A stretch of 64,000 nucleotides of DNA from Asticcacaulis tiandongensis (lineage in GTDB: Bacteria > Pseudomonadota > Alphaproteobacteria > Caulobacterales > Caulobacteraceae), in NCBI RefSeq assembly GCF_006475605.1, contig NZ_SSBC01000010.1, positions 1,178,001 through 1,242,000 of the forward strand. Direction: 5' to 3'. Numbering within the stretch: the first letter of the stretch is position 1; every line of letters begins with the position of its first letter. Made by a program: the position numbers and the translations under genes. Of this stretch, positions 44,296 to 53,706 are shown piece by piece. The notes below the pieces were generated by a model. That model did not search any database, was not told the origin of the DNA, and saw only the letters and a program-made list of their open reading frames with translations.

Positions 44296-45275
44296 TGCTG
44301 TCGCTGGATGTCCGCACCGAGGTCTGGCCCATCGCCGGGCGTTTCACCATTGCCCGCGGTTCAAAAACCGAAGCCCATCTGCTCTATGTGCGCCTGAGCG
44401 ACGGCCATCACTCAGGTCATGGCGAAGCCGTGCCCTATGCCCGCTATGGCGAGACTATGGAGGCTTCTGTCGCCGCCATCGAAGCCGTGCGCCCTGAGAT
44501 CGCAGCAGGCGTGACACCTGAGGCGCTTATGTCGCTGATGCCTGCCGGTGCCGCCCGCAATGCGGTGGATTGTGCCCTATGGGATTTACGTGCCAAGCAG
44601 ACGGGCGTCCGCGCCTTTGCCGCCGCCGGCCTTGAGATTTTCAAGCCCCTGAAAACCGCATACACCTTAAGCCTGGACACCCCCGAAGCCATGGGCGAAC
44701 AGGCCGCACTTAATGCCCGCCGCCCGACCCTTAAGCTCAAGATCGGCGGGCCGGATGACCTCAGGCGCGTTGAGGCTGTGCGTGCCCATGCACCCAATCC
44801 ACACCTGATCGTCGATGCCAATGAGGGCTTAGGGCTGGACGACCTTAAGGCACTCGCCCCCGAACTGCACAGGCTGGGCGTGGTGCTCATTGAGCAACCG
44901 CTTAAGGCCGGTGAGGATCACGCCTTGGCGGGTTATCGCTGTCCGGTGCCGCTCTGTGCCGACGAAAGCCTGCACACCCGTGATACCCTTGATCACTGTG
45001 CGGCCCTTTATGATGCCGTGAATATCAAACTCGATAAGACCGGCGGCCTGACCGAGGCCCTGCTTCTGAAAAAAGCCGCTCAGGACAAGGGCCTTAAGAT
45101 CATGGTCGGCTGCATGGTCGCCACCTCCCTGTCGATGGCCCCCGCCATGTTACTGGCGCAGGGGGCTGATTTCATCGACCTCGACGGGGCGCTTCTGCTG
45201 GCGAAGGATCGCGAACCGGGTCTTGGGACCATCGGGTCCATACTGGAACCGCCCGAACCGGCGCTTTGGGGCTAA
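44295..45275 (+). CDS. Dipeptide epimerase (L-Ala-D/L-Glu type)
   Basis: A 326-residue enolase-superfamily enzyme. Catalytic Lys pair is in TLKLKIGG (KxK), metal ligands are in IVDANEG, LIEQP and CADES, and the second catalytic Lys is in NIKLDKTGG. The muconate cycloisomerase-like layout and the substrate-binding AGVTPEAL/GCMVATS blocks fit L-Ala-D/L-Glu epimerases, used in murein peptide recycling. An N-acyl amino acid racemase-like role is less likely. Translationally coupled to tipN. Confidence 0.88.
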   Translation: MLSLDVRTEVWPIAGRFTIARGSKTEAHLLYVRLSDGHHSGHGEAVPYARYGETMEASVAAIEAVRPEIAAGVTPEALMSLMPAGAARNAVDCALWDLRAKQTGVRAFAAAGLEIFKPLKTAYTLSLDTPEAMGEQAALNARRPTLKLKIGGPDDLRRVEAVRAHAPNPHLIVDANEGLGLDDLKALAPELHRLGVVLIEQPLKAGEDHALAGYRCPVPLCADESLHTRDTLDHCAALYDAVNIKLDKTGGLTEALLLKKAAQDKGLKIMVGCMVATSLSMAPAMLLAQGADFIDLDGALLLAKDREPGLGTIGSILEPPEPALWG

Positions 45276-46489
45276 GCAGGCTCCGCTTGCCCCATATGCT
45301 TGCGATAAAGCCAAAGCGCCACGGCAAAACCGACCGCTGCCATAAGCGCCATCACCCCATAGCCGCGCGCACCCAGCACATCATAGATCGGCCCCGCCGC
45401 CAGTGTCGCCAGCCCCATCATCACCCCCATAACATAGGCCGCGCTTATGGTCTGGGCGAGGTTCTGATACCCTTCGGGTGCAAATTTCCGCGTCAGCTCA
45501 AGCCCCGCCAGATAACAGGCCGCGAAACTCAGGGCATGCAACATCTGCAACGGCCACAGCATCCACATGGGCGGTGAAAAGGCCATGGCCGCCCAGCGCA
45601 GGACACTGAAACCACCGGCCACCAGCAACAGGTTCCACGCCCCGAACCGCCGCCGCATCCTCAGACCAAAGGCCAGCATCAGCACCTCGGTAGACACGCC
45701 CGTGGCCCAGAGATAGCCGATGCTCAAGCCGTCATAGCCCTCGCCCTTCCAGATCAGACTGGAAAAGCCGTAATAGAAGGCATGGGCCGCCTGAATGCAC
45801 CCGAGCGCAATCATCAGCCAGATGAAATTTGAATTCCGCGCCAGCACCTTTACGCGCGCCCAGCCACTGGTTGTCGGCGCGCTTACTTCTGGGGCCGCTT
45901 CCAATCTGGGGGCCGCAGGCAGGATAAACCGCGCCACCAAAGCCGTCAGGGCAGCGGCCATGATAATCCATATCAGGATGAGATCGACGCCAAACACCTT
46001 AAGGAGAAAGCCCACCGCAATATTGGTGACAATGAAACAGACTGACCCCACGGCGCGCGCACGGCTATAGTCAAACCCTTGCCGCCGCGACAGCTCCATG
46101 GTCATGGCGTCCGCCTGAGGCGTCATGGAAGTCGTGCAGGTAAAGCCCAGCAACCAGACAATGACAAACAACAAAAACCGATTGTCGTTAAACAGGGGCC
46201 ACAGGGCCAGAAGCGCATAGAGACTGCCCCCTGCCGCGGCCATAAAGATCATCGGTGTACGATAAAGCCTGAACGTATCGGCCCATATCCCGATCACCGG
46301 CCCCGACACCGCCCTGAGCAACAGGGGAATAGCCAGAATAAGCCCGATCTGCGCCCCTGACATGCCCTTGGCGGCAAACCACAAAGGCATGTAGGGCAGG
46401 CTGGCTCCCGTACCGATCAGCAGTAAGCCGTAGAAGATGGCCTGTCGCCATTGGGTGGAAAAATTAAAAAGGGTTGGCGGGAGCGGCAT
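45272..46489 (-). CDS. MFS transporter (phenylpropionate/LacY-like)
   Basis: A ~405-residue permease with twelve hydrophobic segments. LLLIGTGASLPYMPLWFAAKG at the N-terminus and TSMTPQADAMTMELSRRQGF with DYSRARAVGSVCFI are the pattern of the HcaT/MFS_1-like group. The substrate is unknown. ATG 46489 is chosen; a GTG at 46516 is possible. Its end overlaps the epimerase gene by four bases. Confidence 0.85.
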   Translation of the reverse strand: MPLPPTLFNFSTQWRQAIFYGLLLIGTGASLPYMPLWFAAKGMSGAQIGLILAIPLLLRAVSGPVIGIWADTFRLYRTPMIFMAAAGGSLYALLALWPLFNDNRFLLFVIVWLLGFTCTTSMTPQADAMTMELSRRQGFDYSRARAVGSVCFIVTNIAVGFLLKVFGVDLILIWIIMAAALTALVARFILPAAPRLEAAPEVSAPTTSGWARVKVLARNSNFIWLMIALGCIQAAHAFYYGFSSLIWKGEGYDGLSIGYLWATGVSTEVLMLAFGLRMRRRFGAWNLLLVAGGFSVLRWAAMAFSPPMWMLWPLQMLHALSFAACYLAGLELTRKFAPEGYQNLAQTISAAYVMGVMMGLATLAAGPIYDVLGARGYGVMALMAAVGFAVALWLYRKHMGQAEPA

Positions 46490-46544
46490 TTTCAGTGTTT
46501 GATCAAAAAACGGCACATTGGCCGACTACGCGTAATCCAAAGAC

Positions 46545-47555
46545 ATGATGACCGATCAACACAGCGCTTCGCATAGCCGCAGACCCGTACATAGCCCCTA
46601 CCCCGACATAGAGCCATATGACTACGGCTATATGCCGACCGACGGCAAACATCAAATCTATTATGAGCAAAGCGGCAATCCGGAGGGCATACCGGTGGTC
46701 GTCGTCCATGGCGGCCCCGGCGGCGGCACCAGCCCGAACCTGCGCTGCTATTTCAACCCCGAACTTTACCGGATCATCCTGTTCGATCAGCGCGGCTGCG
46801 GCAGATCGCGCCCCCATGCCTCACAGGATATCTCGCTTGAGGACAACACCACCTGGCACCTGATTGCCGATATGGAAGCATTGCGGGAAAAACTTGAGGT
46901 CGACAAATGGGTGGTGTTCGGCGGCTCATGGGGGTCAACCCTGTCACTGGCCTATGCTATCAAACATACGGATCGTGTGTCGGCGCTGATCTTGCGTGGC
47001 ATTTTTCTGGTGCGCCGCTCTGAGCTTGAATGGTTCTATCAGGAGGGCTGTTCGCAGATCTATCCCGACCTTTGGGAAAACTATCTGGCTCCCATTCCGG
47101 AAAACGAACGTCACGACCTGATGAGCGCCTATTTCAAGCGTCTGCACGGTGACGACTATGCAGCGAAACTGAACTGCGCCCTCGCATGGGCCGGTTGGGA
47201 GGGCAACACCCTGTCAATCGAAGGCCCTCCGGAAACGGCCACAAAGTTTGCCGAACCGGAATTTGCCATCGCCTTTGCCCGCATCGAGTCATGGTATTTC
47301 CACAATAAGGGCTTTTTCGACAGCGATAACTGGATCCTTGAGAACGTCCATGCCCTGAAAGACGTGCCGGGCTGGATCGTGCAGGGCCGTTACGATGTCG
47401 TCACCCCGATGCAGACGGCGTGGGAACTGCACAAAGCCTGGCCCGAAGCCCGTTTCAATGTGGTCAACAAGGCCGGTCATTCGTCTTCCGACATCGGCAT
47501 CCTGAGAGCACTGGTCGCCGCCGCCGACGACGCGGCGGCGCTTTTAACCGTTTAG
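46545..47555 (+). CDS. pip: Prolyl aminopeptidase
   Basis: A 336-residue alpha/beta hydrolase that removes N-terminal Pro. VVVVHGGPGGGTSPNLRCYF is the oxyanion/HGGPG motif, FGGSWGSTLSLAYA holds the nucleophile Ser, WIVQGRYDVVTP the Asp and NKAGHSSSD the His. The FDQRGCGRSRPHAS block is diagnostic of this S33 family. Full length. Divergent from the MFS gene. Confidence 0.94.
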   Translation: MMTDQHSASHSRRPVHSPYPDIEPYDYGYMPTDGKHQIYYEQSGNPEGIPVVVVHGGPGGGTSPNLRCYFNPELYRIILFDQRGCGRSRPHASQDISLEDNTTWHLIADMEALREKLEVDKWVVFGGSWGSTLSLAYAIKHTDRVSALILRGIFLVRRSELEWFYQEGCSQIYPDLWENYLAPIPENERHDLMSAYFKRLHGDDYAAKLNCALAWAGWEGNTLSIEGPPETATKFAEPEFAIAFARIESWYFHNKGFFDSDNWILENVHALKDVPGWIVQGRYDVVTPMQTAWELHKAWPEARFNVVNKAGHSSSDIGILRALVAAADDAAALLTV

Positions 47556-47556
47556 G

Positions 47557-47862
47557 TTAATGAGCGGTTGCTGAGGCAGGAGCCGTCTGCGTCCTTGCCG
47601 CCGGTTTTGATACGCGGGCGGCATCTTCGGACGGCCATATAATCTTCTGAGGCTCACCTTCTGTGCGGCCCGTCAGGGTCGGCAGATAGATAGGGGCGGA
47701 ACAGCTCCGGTACTTGTTTGACCACCACATGCCTTCGGCTTCGCACTTGCGGCGCGGCATTTCATAATAGTTGCCATAAAGCAGGACACCGGCACTGGCA
47801 AAAATAAAGACACCCAGCGCGATCAGCTTTACCCGCAGTATCCATTTATTGGCGTTTTTCAT
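47557..47862 (-). CDS. Small membrane-anchored protein, unknown
   Basis: A 101-residue protein with a single N-terminal hydrophobic segment (~10-30) and a periplasmic part with CEAEGMWWSNKYRSC, two cysteines that could form a disulfide. The tail is Ala/Thr-rich. No family recognised. It converges with pip, one base apart. Confidence 0.68.
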   Translation of the reverse strand: MKNANKWILRVKLIALGVFIFASAGVLLYGNYYEMPRRKCEAEGMWWSNKYRSCSAPIYLPTLTGRTEGEPQKIIWPSEDAARVSKPAARTQTAPASATAH

Positions 47863-48037
47863 TCGATGTCCTTAAATTTCCGCCTTCATACACTGCCCTA
47901 AGGTCATGTGCAATTTACTGTCGCGACGGGCTTAAACCTTGTTTTTGTCACTTCTGTGATTGACTTTGGCCGCGCCTCTCGTCACTTATCCCGCATTGGC
48001 GAAACCGTCTGTTTCCGCTTCGTGAAGGACAAACAGC

Positions 48038-48784
48038 ATGAAGATATTGGTGCCTGTAAAAAGGGTGTTAGATTACAATGTCAAGGTCAGAGTTAAGAGT
48101 GACCAGTCCGGCGTTGATCTGGCCAATGTGAAAATGGCCATGAATCCGTTCGACGAGATCGCTGTCGAAGAGGCCGTGCGCCTGAAGGAAAAAGGCACAG
48201 TCACCGAGATTGTCGCCGTTTCAATCGGCGTGGCACAGGCCGAAGCCGTTCTGCGCACAGCTCTGGCTATGGGTGCGGATCGCGCTCTTCTGATACAGAC
48301 CGACGAAGACCTTGAGCCTCTGGCCGTCGCCAAACTGCTTAAGGCCGTTGCCGAAGAGGAAAAGCCTGATCTGATCATCATGGGCAAGCAGGCAATTGAC
48401 GGCGACAACAATGCCACCGGTCAGATTCTGTCGACCCTGCTCGACTGGCCGCAGGCGACCTTTGCCTCAAAGGTTGAGGTATCGGGCTCTGAGCTTCTGG
48501 TGACCCGCGAAGTCGATGGCGGTCTGCAAACCCTTGGCGTGGCCCTGCCTGCCGTGGTGACCACCGACCTGCGCCTCAATGAGCCGCGCTATGCGTCCCT
48601 GCCCAATATCATGAAGGCCAAGAAAAAGCCGCTCGATACCAAGGCGGTCGCTGATTACGGCGTCGATATCGCCCCGCGCCTGAGCGTCCTTAAGGTCACT
48701 GAACCGGCCAAACGCTCGGCGGGCATCAAGGTCGACAGCGCCGAAGCGCTGGTGGCCAATCTCAAAACTGCGGGAGTTCTCTGA
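48038..48784 (+). CDS. etfB: Electron transfer flavoprotein subunit beta
   Basis: A 248-residue protein with the ETF-beta pattern [36 protein letters not shown] and [20 protein letters not shown] (AMP-binding signature). With EtfA it carries electrons from acyl-CoA dehydrogenases to ETF-ubiquinone oxidoreductase. First gene of etfB-etfA; one base separates them. Confidence 0.97.
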   Translation: MKILVPVKRVLDYNVKVRVKSDQSGVDLANVKMAMNPFDEIAVEEAVRLKEKGTVTEIVAVSIGVAQAEAVLRTALAMGADRALLIQTDEDLEPLAVAKLLKAVAEEEKPDLIIMGKQAIDGDNNATGQILSTLLDWPQATFASKVEVSGSELLVTREVDGGLQTLGVALPAVVTTDLRLNEPRYASLPNIMKAKKKPLDTKAVADYGVDIAPRLSVLKVTEPAKRSAGIKVDSAEALVANLKTAGVL

Positions 48785-48785
48785 T

Positions 48786-49721
48786 ATGGCTGTTCTGGTT
48801 ATTGCCGATCATGACGGCGCGCATCTGCGTGACACGACCCTGAAAACCCTGAGCGCGGCGCAAGGCTTATCGGGTGACATTGATGTGCTTGTCTATGGCG
48901 AAGGCGTCTCAGCCGTTGCCCCTCAGGCCGCCTCCTTCGCCGGTGTGCGCAAGGTGCTGACCGCCGAAAGCCCTGAGCTTAAGGCCGATATCGCCGAAGC
49001 CGTGTCCGCCCTGATCCTGTCTCTGGCCGACAACTATGAAGCCATCGCCATTCCGGCCACGGCTTCGGGCAAAAACTTCGCACCACGCATTGCCGCAAAG
49101 CTTGATGTGTCGCTGATTTCGGATGTCATCGACGTCGTATCTGCCGACACCTTCACGCGCCCGATCTATGCCGGCAACGCGCTGGAGACCATTAAAACCT
49201 CGGACGCCAAAAAGGTTCTGACGGTACGCCCGACCGCCTTTAAGGCCGTCACCGCTACCGGCGGGTCCGCCAGCGTCGAAGCCGTTTCCGCGCCCGCCGT
49301 GGCCCTGAAAACCCGCTTTGTCTCCGACGAAAAAGTCACCTCCGACCGTCCCGAACTGGGCGCGGCCAAGGTCATCGTCTCCGGTGGACGGGCGCTGGGT
49401 TCAGCCGAAGAATTCACCTCGGTGCTTGAGCCTCTGGCTGACAAGCTTGGGGCCGCCATTGGTGCCTCGCGCGCCGCCGTCGATGCGGGATACGCCCCCA
49501 ATGACTATCAGGTTGGTCAGACCGGCAAGGTCGTCGCCCCTGATCTTTATATCGCCGTCGGTATCTCCGGTGCCATTCAGCATCTGGCAGGCATGAAGGA
49601 TTCCAAGGTCATTGTGGCGATCAACAAAGACCCCGAAGCCCCAATCTTTCAGGTCGCCGACTTCGGTCTGGTGGCCGACTACAAGACGGCCTTGCCTGAT
49701 CTTCTGAAGGCGCTGGGTTAG
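48786..49721 (+). CDS. etfA: Electron transfer flavoprotein subunit alpha
   Basis: A 311-residue FAD-binding subunit. The C-terminal FAD domain has GAAIGASRAAVDAGYAPND, QVGQTGKVVAPDLYIAVGIS and SKVIVAINKDPEAPIFQVAD, the ETF-alpha signature. Translationally close to etfB. A terminator follows 44 bases after the stop. Confidence 0.97.
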   Translation: MAVLVIADHDGAHLRDTTLKTLSAAQGLSGDIDVLVYGEGVSAVAPQAASFAGVRKVLTAESPELKADIAEAVSALILSLADNYEAIAIPATASGKNFAPRIAAKLDVSLISDVIDVVSADTFTRPIYAGNALETIKTSDAKKVLTVRPTAFKAVTATGGSASVEAVSAPAVALKTRFVSDEKVTSDRPELGAAKVIVSGGRALGSAEEFTSVLEPLADKLGAAIGASRAAVDAGYAPNDYQVGQTGKVVAPDLYIAVGISGAIQHLAGMKDSKVIVAINKDPEAPIFQVADFGLVADYKTALPDLLKALG

Positions 49722-49764
49722 GCCTTGAGGTTGCCATAAGGTCACCCTCGGCGTTTATTGTTTT

Positions 49765-49800
49765 CAAGGCCCTGTCAAACCGGTGACAGGGCCTTGATTA
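49765..49800 (+). terminator. Terminator-like perfect hairpin after etfA
   Basis: CAAGGCCCTGTCA (49765-49777) and TGACAGGGCCTTG (49784-49796) form a perfect 13-bp stem with a 6-base loop. The trailing sequence ATTATATT is only weakly T-rich. Confidence 0.7.
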
Positions 49801-49852
49801 TATTCGGGGGCACTATAGTCTCTGTCTCTCAGTTGCATCAGGTTCGGATTAC

Positions 49853-50731
49853 ATGATTGATATCAAAAAAGTAGGCATTATCGGTGCCGGTCAGATGGGA
49901 TCAGGCATTGCACAGGTCTGTGCGCAGGCCGGATACACGGTCATTGTATTTGACCAATCGGCTCAGGCCGTTGCCGACTCTTTTGAGCGTATCAATAAGG
50001 GCATTACCCGCTCGGTCGAAAAAGACATCATCACCGCCGATGCCGGTGAAAAGGCGCGCACGCTTCTGGTACCTGCGGCCTCCGCCAGCGATCTGGCTGA
50101 TTGCGATCTGGTGATCGAAGCGGCAACTGAAAACGAAGACATCAAAAAAGCAATCTTCAAGGCCGTCAGTGAGCACCTGAAACCCGAAGCCATTCTGGCG
50201 TCCAATACCTCGTCCATTTCCATCACCCGTCTGGCCACCGCTTCAGACCGGCCGGGCAAATTTATCGGCCTGCACTTCATGAATCCTGTGCCGGTCATGA
50301 AGCTGGTTGAGATCATTCGCGGTATCGCCACCGACGCCGAAACCTACGAAGCCGCTGTTCGCTTTGCCGAATCTCTGGGAAAGATCACCGCCAATTCGCA
50401 GGACTATCCGGCCTTTATCGTCAACCGCGTTCTGATCCCGATGATCAACGAAGCCATCTACACGCTATACGAAGGCGTCGGCACGGTTGAGGCCATCGAC
50501 ACCGCCATGAAGCTGGGGGCCAACCACCCGATGGGGCCGCTTGAGCTTGGCGACTTTATCGGTCTCGATACGGTTCTGGCGATCATGAATGTGCTCTATG
50601 ACGGCCTGTCGGATTCGAAATACCGTCCCTGCCCGCTTCTGGTGAAATATGTCGAGGCGGGCTGGCTTGGGCGTAAGACCGGACGCGGCTTCTATGACTA
50701 TCGCGGCGACAAGCCGGTGCCCACACGGTAA
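49853..50731 (+). CDS. 3-hydroxybutyryl-CoA dehydrogenase
   Basis: A 292-residue NAD(P)-dependent enzyme. The Rossmann fold is VGIIGAGQMGSGIAQVCAQA; the signature LHFMNPVPVMKLVEIIRG holds the active-site His, and FIVNRVLIPMINEAIY begins the C-terminal dimer domain. It acts in fatty acid oxidation or polyhydroxybutyrate-related metabolism. It follows etfA, matching the electron transfer from beta-oxidation. Confidence 0.95.
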   Translation: MIDIKKVGIIGAGQMGSGIAQVCAQAGYTVIVFDQSAQAVADSFERINKGITRSVEKDIITADAGEKARTLLVPAASASDLADCDLVIEAATENEDIKKAIFKAVSEHLKPEAILASNTSSISITRLATASDRPGKFIGLHFMNPVPVMKLVEIIRGIATDAETYEAAVRFAESLGKITANSQDYPAFIVNRVLIPMINEAIYTLYEGVGTVEAIDTAMKLGANHPMGPLELGDFIGLDTVLAIMNVLYDGLSDSKYRPCPLLVKYVEAGWLGRKTGRGFYDYRGDKPVPTR

Positions 50732-50734
50732 TAG

Positions 50735-51175
50735 ATGCAATTTCGCCCACCTGCCTTCCCGTGGATCATTACCGGCCTGATCGGGGCACTGAGCCTGCAT
50801 GGTCTGGCGTGGTTCTTTTCCCGTGCCTTTGCCATGGACACCGCAGAAGCGTTTTATGAAACCCAGAGACAGGTGATACTGGCCCTGTTCTGGATGGTCA
50901 GCGCCATAGCGCTGTGGTCCATGCGCCCGCCTAAGAACCGGCTGACGGCCCTGTTTCACATCATGGCCTGTGCCTTTGTCGTCTGTCTGCTCGGGTCAGC
51001 GGTGGCCTTTTTCAACTGGATGGTGGCTCAGAATGTCGCCTTTGCGCCCGGTAACCTGCTGCTGTTTTCAGGATATGCCCTGCTGATGATGCTGGGGCAG
51101 TTGTTTCTGGCCTTGCCATCCGCCACCTTACTACAACAGATTATCCTGTCGCCCGAACGTCCAAAGGCAGGCTAG
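50735..51175 (+). CDS. Hypothetical four-pass membrane protein
   Basis: A 146-residue product with about four hydrophobic segments. No family recognised. It begins three bases after the dehydrogenase gene and ends two bases before the DUF418 gene, so these are likely co-transcribed. Confidence 0.68.
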   Translation: MQFRPPAFPWIITGLIGALSLHGLAWFFSRAFAMDTAEAFYETQRQVILALFWMVSAIALWSMRPPKNRLTALFHIMACAFVVCLLGSAVAFFNWMVAQNVAFAPGNLLLFSGYALLMMLGQLFLALPSATLLQQIILSPERPKAG

Positions 51176-51177
51176 GC

Positions 51178-52347
51178 ATGGGTTCTGCGCGTCTGGCCAG
51201 CCTTGACTATATTCGCGGGCTGGCCGTGCTGGGCATACTGGCGGTAAATGCCGCCTCCTTTGCCGCCCCCATGCAATCGGCCAATAATCCGACCCTGTGG
51301 CCCATAGCCCTGTCACCGGCGGATTTGTGGACATGGTGGGGCATACACACCTTCTTCGAGGCCAAATTCTACACCCTGTTTGCCATGCTGTTCGGCATCA
51401 GCCTCTTTCTGGTGGGGCAAAAGGCCGACAGCGCAACCCCGTTTGCCAAACACCCCCTGACCGGAAGACTGGGCTGGCTGTTGCTGTTTGGTCTGATCCA
51501 TGGGGCGCTGATCTGGTGGGGCGATATACTGGTGATGTATGCCGTCACCGGCTTTGTTTTCTGGCGCTGGCGCACGGTGAGCGGGCCGAAGTTACTTCTG
51601 TGGGGCACGGTTTTCTGGGTGGCCGGTTCTGCCCTCATGGCAAGCATGCTGTTCGGCCTGAAACCGCTTTATGCCTCCCATCCCGACTTCGCGTCTCAGG
51701 CGCAGGCAGGTGTCATGGCACAGACCGCCCTTATGCGCGGCAACTTCCTGCACTCCCTGAGCGGTAACCTTAATGAATGGACCAACGGACTAATCTTTAC
51801 GCTGATCCTCTATATGCCCAAGATTCTGGGCCTGATGATGATTGGTCTCGGCCTGTTCAAGACCGGCTTCTTTGAGGGCCGCTATCCGGCATGGCCCTTC
51901 ATAGCGGCGGGAGCCATTTCTCTGGGCCTGATCGGCTGGCAGAATCTTCTGGACATGCGGGCCGGATTCCCACCGGGCGACCACGAAGCCATCTATGGTC
52001 TGGCCAATGAATTTTTATCCCCCCTCGTCAGTCTGGCCTATGCGCTTGTTCTGATGTCACTGGCCCGCGCAGGCAGCGGTTTTACACGCCTTCTGGAACC
52101 GGTCGGGCGTATGGCCTTTACCAACTACCTGACGCAATCCCTGATTATGACCGCCCTTTTTTACGGTGGCAGAGGTCTGGGCCTGTTTGGCACTATGGGC
52201 TATGTGCAACTTATGGCTATTGTTGCGGTCATCTGGGTCGCTCAGATCATCTGGAGCCCTATATGGCTCAGACACTTCCGCTACGGGCCGTTTGAATGGC
52301 TGTGGCGCTCATTGTCCCAAAGACGTCTCGTCAGGCTCAGGCCTTAA
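51178..52347 (+). CDS. DUF418 domain membrane protein
   Basis: A 389-residue protein with about ten hydrophobic segments. LASLDYIRGLAVLGILAVNA at the N-terminus is the family start; GRMAFTNYLTQSLIMTALFYG near residue 310 is the DUF418 signature (PF04235). Relatives resemble acyltransferase-3 family proteins. Function unknown. Its end overlaps the convergent cyclotransferase-like gene by 11 bases. Confidence 0.9.
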   Translation: MGSARLASLDYIRGLAVLGILAVNAASFAAPMQSANNPTLWPIALSPADLWTWWGIHTFFEAKFYTLFAMLFGISLFLVGQKADSATPFAKHPLTGRLGWLLLFGLIHGALIWWGDILVMYAVTGFVFWRWRTVSGPKLLLWGTVFWVAGSALMASMLFGLKPLYASHPDFASQAQAGVMAQTALMRGNFLHSLSGNLNEWTNGLIFTLILYMPKILGLMMIGLGLFKTGFFEGRYPAWPFIAAGAISLGLIGWQNLLDMRAGFPPGDHEAIYGLANEFLSPLVSLAYALVLMSLARAGSGFTRLLEPVGRMAFTNYLTQSLIMTALFYGGRGLGLFGTMGYVQLMAIVAVIWVAQIIWSPIWLRHFRYGPFEWLWRSLSQRRLVRLRP

Positions 52348-52675
52348 CATAGACCCATGCGCGTTCACCGGACTTCAGCGTCACCTCGACCCGCTTATAG
52401 TCCGACACCTCATAGGCATCAGCATGCGCAAGTTCTTCAGGCGTAATGCGGAACACCTTCCCCGCGATCTCATCCTGTGCCTTTCCGGTTTCTTTCGCCA
52501 CCGGATGAAACCGTTCGCCACTGGTTTTCAGCACCTCAGGATCGGTGATCTCAAGCTGATCCATGAACCAGCCGGTCATCGCATCCGCCTGTCCCTCCAG
52601 CCGTCGGCCAAAAGTGGCCATCTGCACCGGTTCCAGTTGCAAGGTGCCATAGGAGAACAGGTTTACAGATGTCAT
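52337..52675 (-). CDS. Gamma-glutamylcyclotransferase-family (AIG2-like) protein
   Basis: A 112-residue protein starting at ATG 52675 (MTSVNLFSYGTLQLEPVQ), with the YGTL substrate loop and a later Asp-Ala-Tyr-Glu block (DAYEVSDYKRVEVTL) holding the catalytic Glu. The family makes 5-oxoproline from gamma-glutamyl compounds, but specificity is not shown. The start overlaps the end of the adenosyltransferase gene by one base (TGATG). Confidence 0.86.
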   Translation of the reverse strand: MTSVNLFSYGTLQLEPVQMATFGRRLEGQADAMTGWFMDQLEITDPEVLKTSGERFHPVAKETGKAQDEIAGKVFRITPEELAHADAYEVSDYKRVEVTLKSGERAWVYVKA

Positions 52676-53244
52676 CACAGCCTGCCTCCGGCAGGCACCC
52701 ACAAAACATCCGCCTTGCCGTCGTCATTGGCGCACCGCGCCAGTACAAACAAAAGGTCTGACAGGCGATTAAGATAGGTCAGGGCCGCGACATTAAGCGG
52801 CTCAACTTCATGCAGCGCAAAAGCGTCACGTTCCGCCCGCCGCGCCAGGGTACGCGCCACGTGCAAATGCGCGCTCAGGGCCGTGCCTGCGGGCAACACA
52901 AAAGACGTCAGGGGCGCCAGTTCCGCATTATGCGCATCAATATCCCCTTCAAGCGCCAGCACCTGTTCAGGTTTTACCCGTAAAACTACGCGGCTGTGAT
53001 CCTCGGTGGCCTGTGGCACCGCCAGATCCGCCCCAAGGTCAAACAGATCGTTCTGAACCCGCCCCAAAAGCGCGTCCACTTCGCCGCTGGCATACAACCG
53101 CGCCACCCCAAGAGAGGCATTGAGTTCATCCACACTGCCGATGACCCCAATGCGGGCGTCGGCCTTGGAACGGCGCGTCCCGTCGGCCAGCCCCGTCGTG
53201 CCTTCATCACCGGTTTTTGTGTAGATGCGATTGAGCCTGACCAT
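52675..53244 (-). CDS. pduO: Cob(I)alamin adenosyltransferase (PduO type)
   Basis: A 189-residue enzyme that transfers the adenosyl group of ATP to reduced cobalamin. The N-terminal IYTKTGDEGTTGLADGTRRS is the ATP loop; GSVDELNASLGVAR and HVARTLARRAERDAF are the conserved helices of the PduO family, though annotation pipelines often call it cobO. It links to the cobaltochelatase genes functionally but is 30 kb away. Confidence 0.94.
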   Translation of the reverse strand: MVRLNRIYTKTGDEGTTGLADGTRRSKADARIGVIGSVDELNASLGVARLYASGEVDALLGRVQNDLFDLGADLAVPQATEDHSRVVLRVKPEQVLALEGDIDAHNAELAPLTSFVLPAGTALSAHLHVARTLARRAERDAFALHEVEPLNVAALTYLNRLSDLLFVLARCANDDGKADVLWVPAGGRL

Positions 53245-53249
53245 CGGAC

Positions 53250-53450
53250 TTAGTGATTAGCCTGCCACCAGATAAAGGCGCCCAGACACAGTATGGCAAT
53301 TGCCTGAAGCAATACCCGCAACCGCATGAGTTTGTTGGACCAGCGATCACGGAATTCACCACCGCGTGCCATGCTGAACACACCGATCAGCAGCACCACC
53401 AAAACAGCAGCCATGGCCGCCAGCGTCAGATAGAATAAGAACGTGCTCAT
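53250..53450 (-). CDS. Twin-transmembrane small protein
   Basis: A 66-residue protein with two hydrophobic segments (STFLFYLTLAAMAAVLVVLL and RVLLQAIAILCLGAFIWW) joined by a short basic loop (GGEFRDRWSNKLMRLR), the HIG1/twin-transmembrane layout common in alphaproteobacteria, next to the adenosyltransferase gene by five bases. ATG 53450 is preferred over 53462. Respiratory-complex association is possible by analogy. Confidence 0.8.
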   Translation of the reverse strand: MSTFLFYLTLAAMAAVLVVLLIGVFSMARGGEFRDRWSNKLMRLRVLLQAIAILCLGAFIWWQANH

Positions 53451-53706
53451 AGGCCTGCTCATACGCTTTTTTGTGCCCTGAGACGAGGTTTTTTTATCCG
53501 GCTTTTTTCAAATTTGCGCGACGGAAATGAACGCTCATTCACGTTTTACCTGTAAATGCCCCAATACCGCCGTTTTGTGATGGCAAACCCACTTTATCCT
53601 TCCGCCACAATTGGCATAGGGATGTTTTTGCGTCTTGCCCTCCCCATATGCGAGACGCACCCCTTACGGGGGCACTATTGGCGTAACCTTTAATTTGTGT
53701 GCGATT

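Noticed and set aside
53463-53706. Cobalamin riboswitch near the adenosyltransferase or cobS genes
   Set aside because: I looked for the conserved B12-box wording upstream of 53450 and 21006 and saw none.
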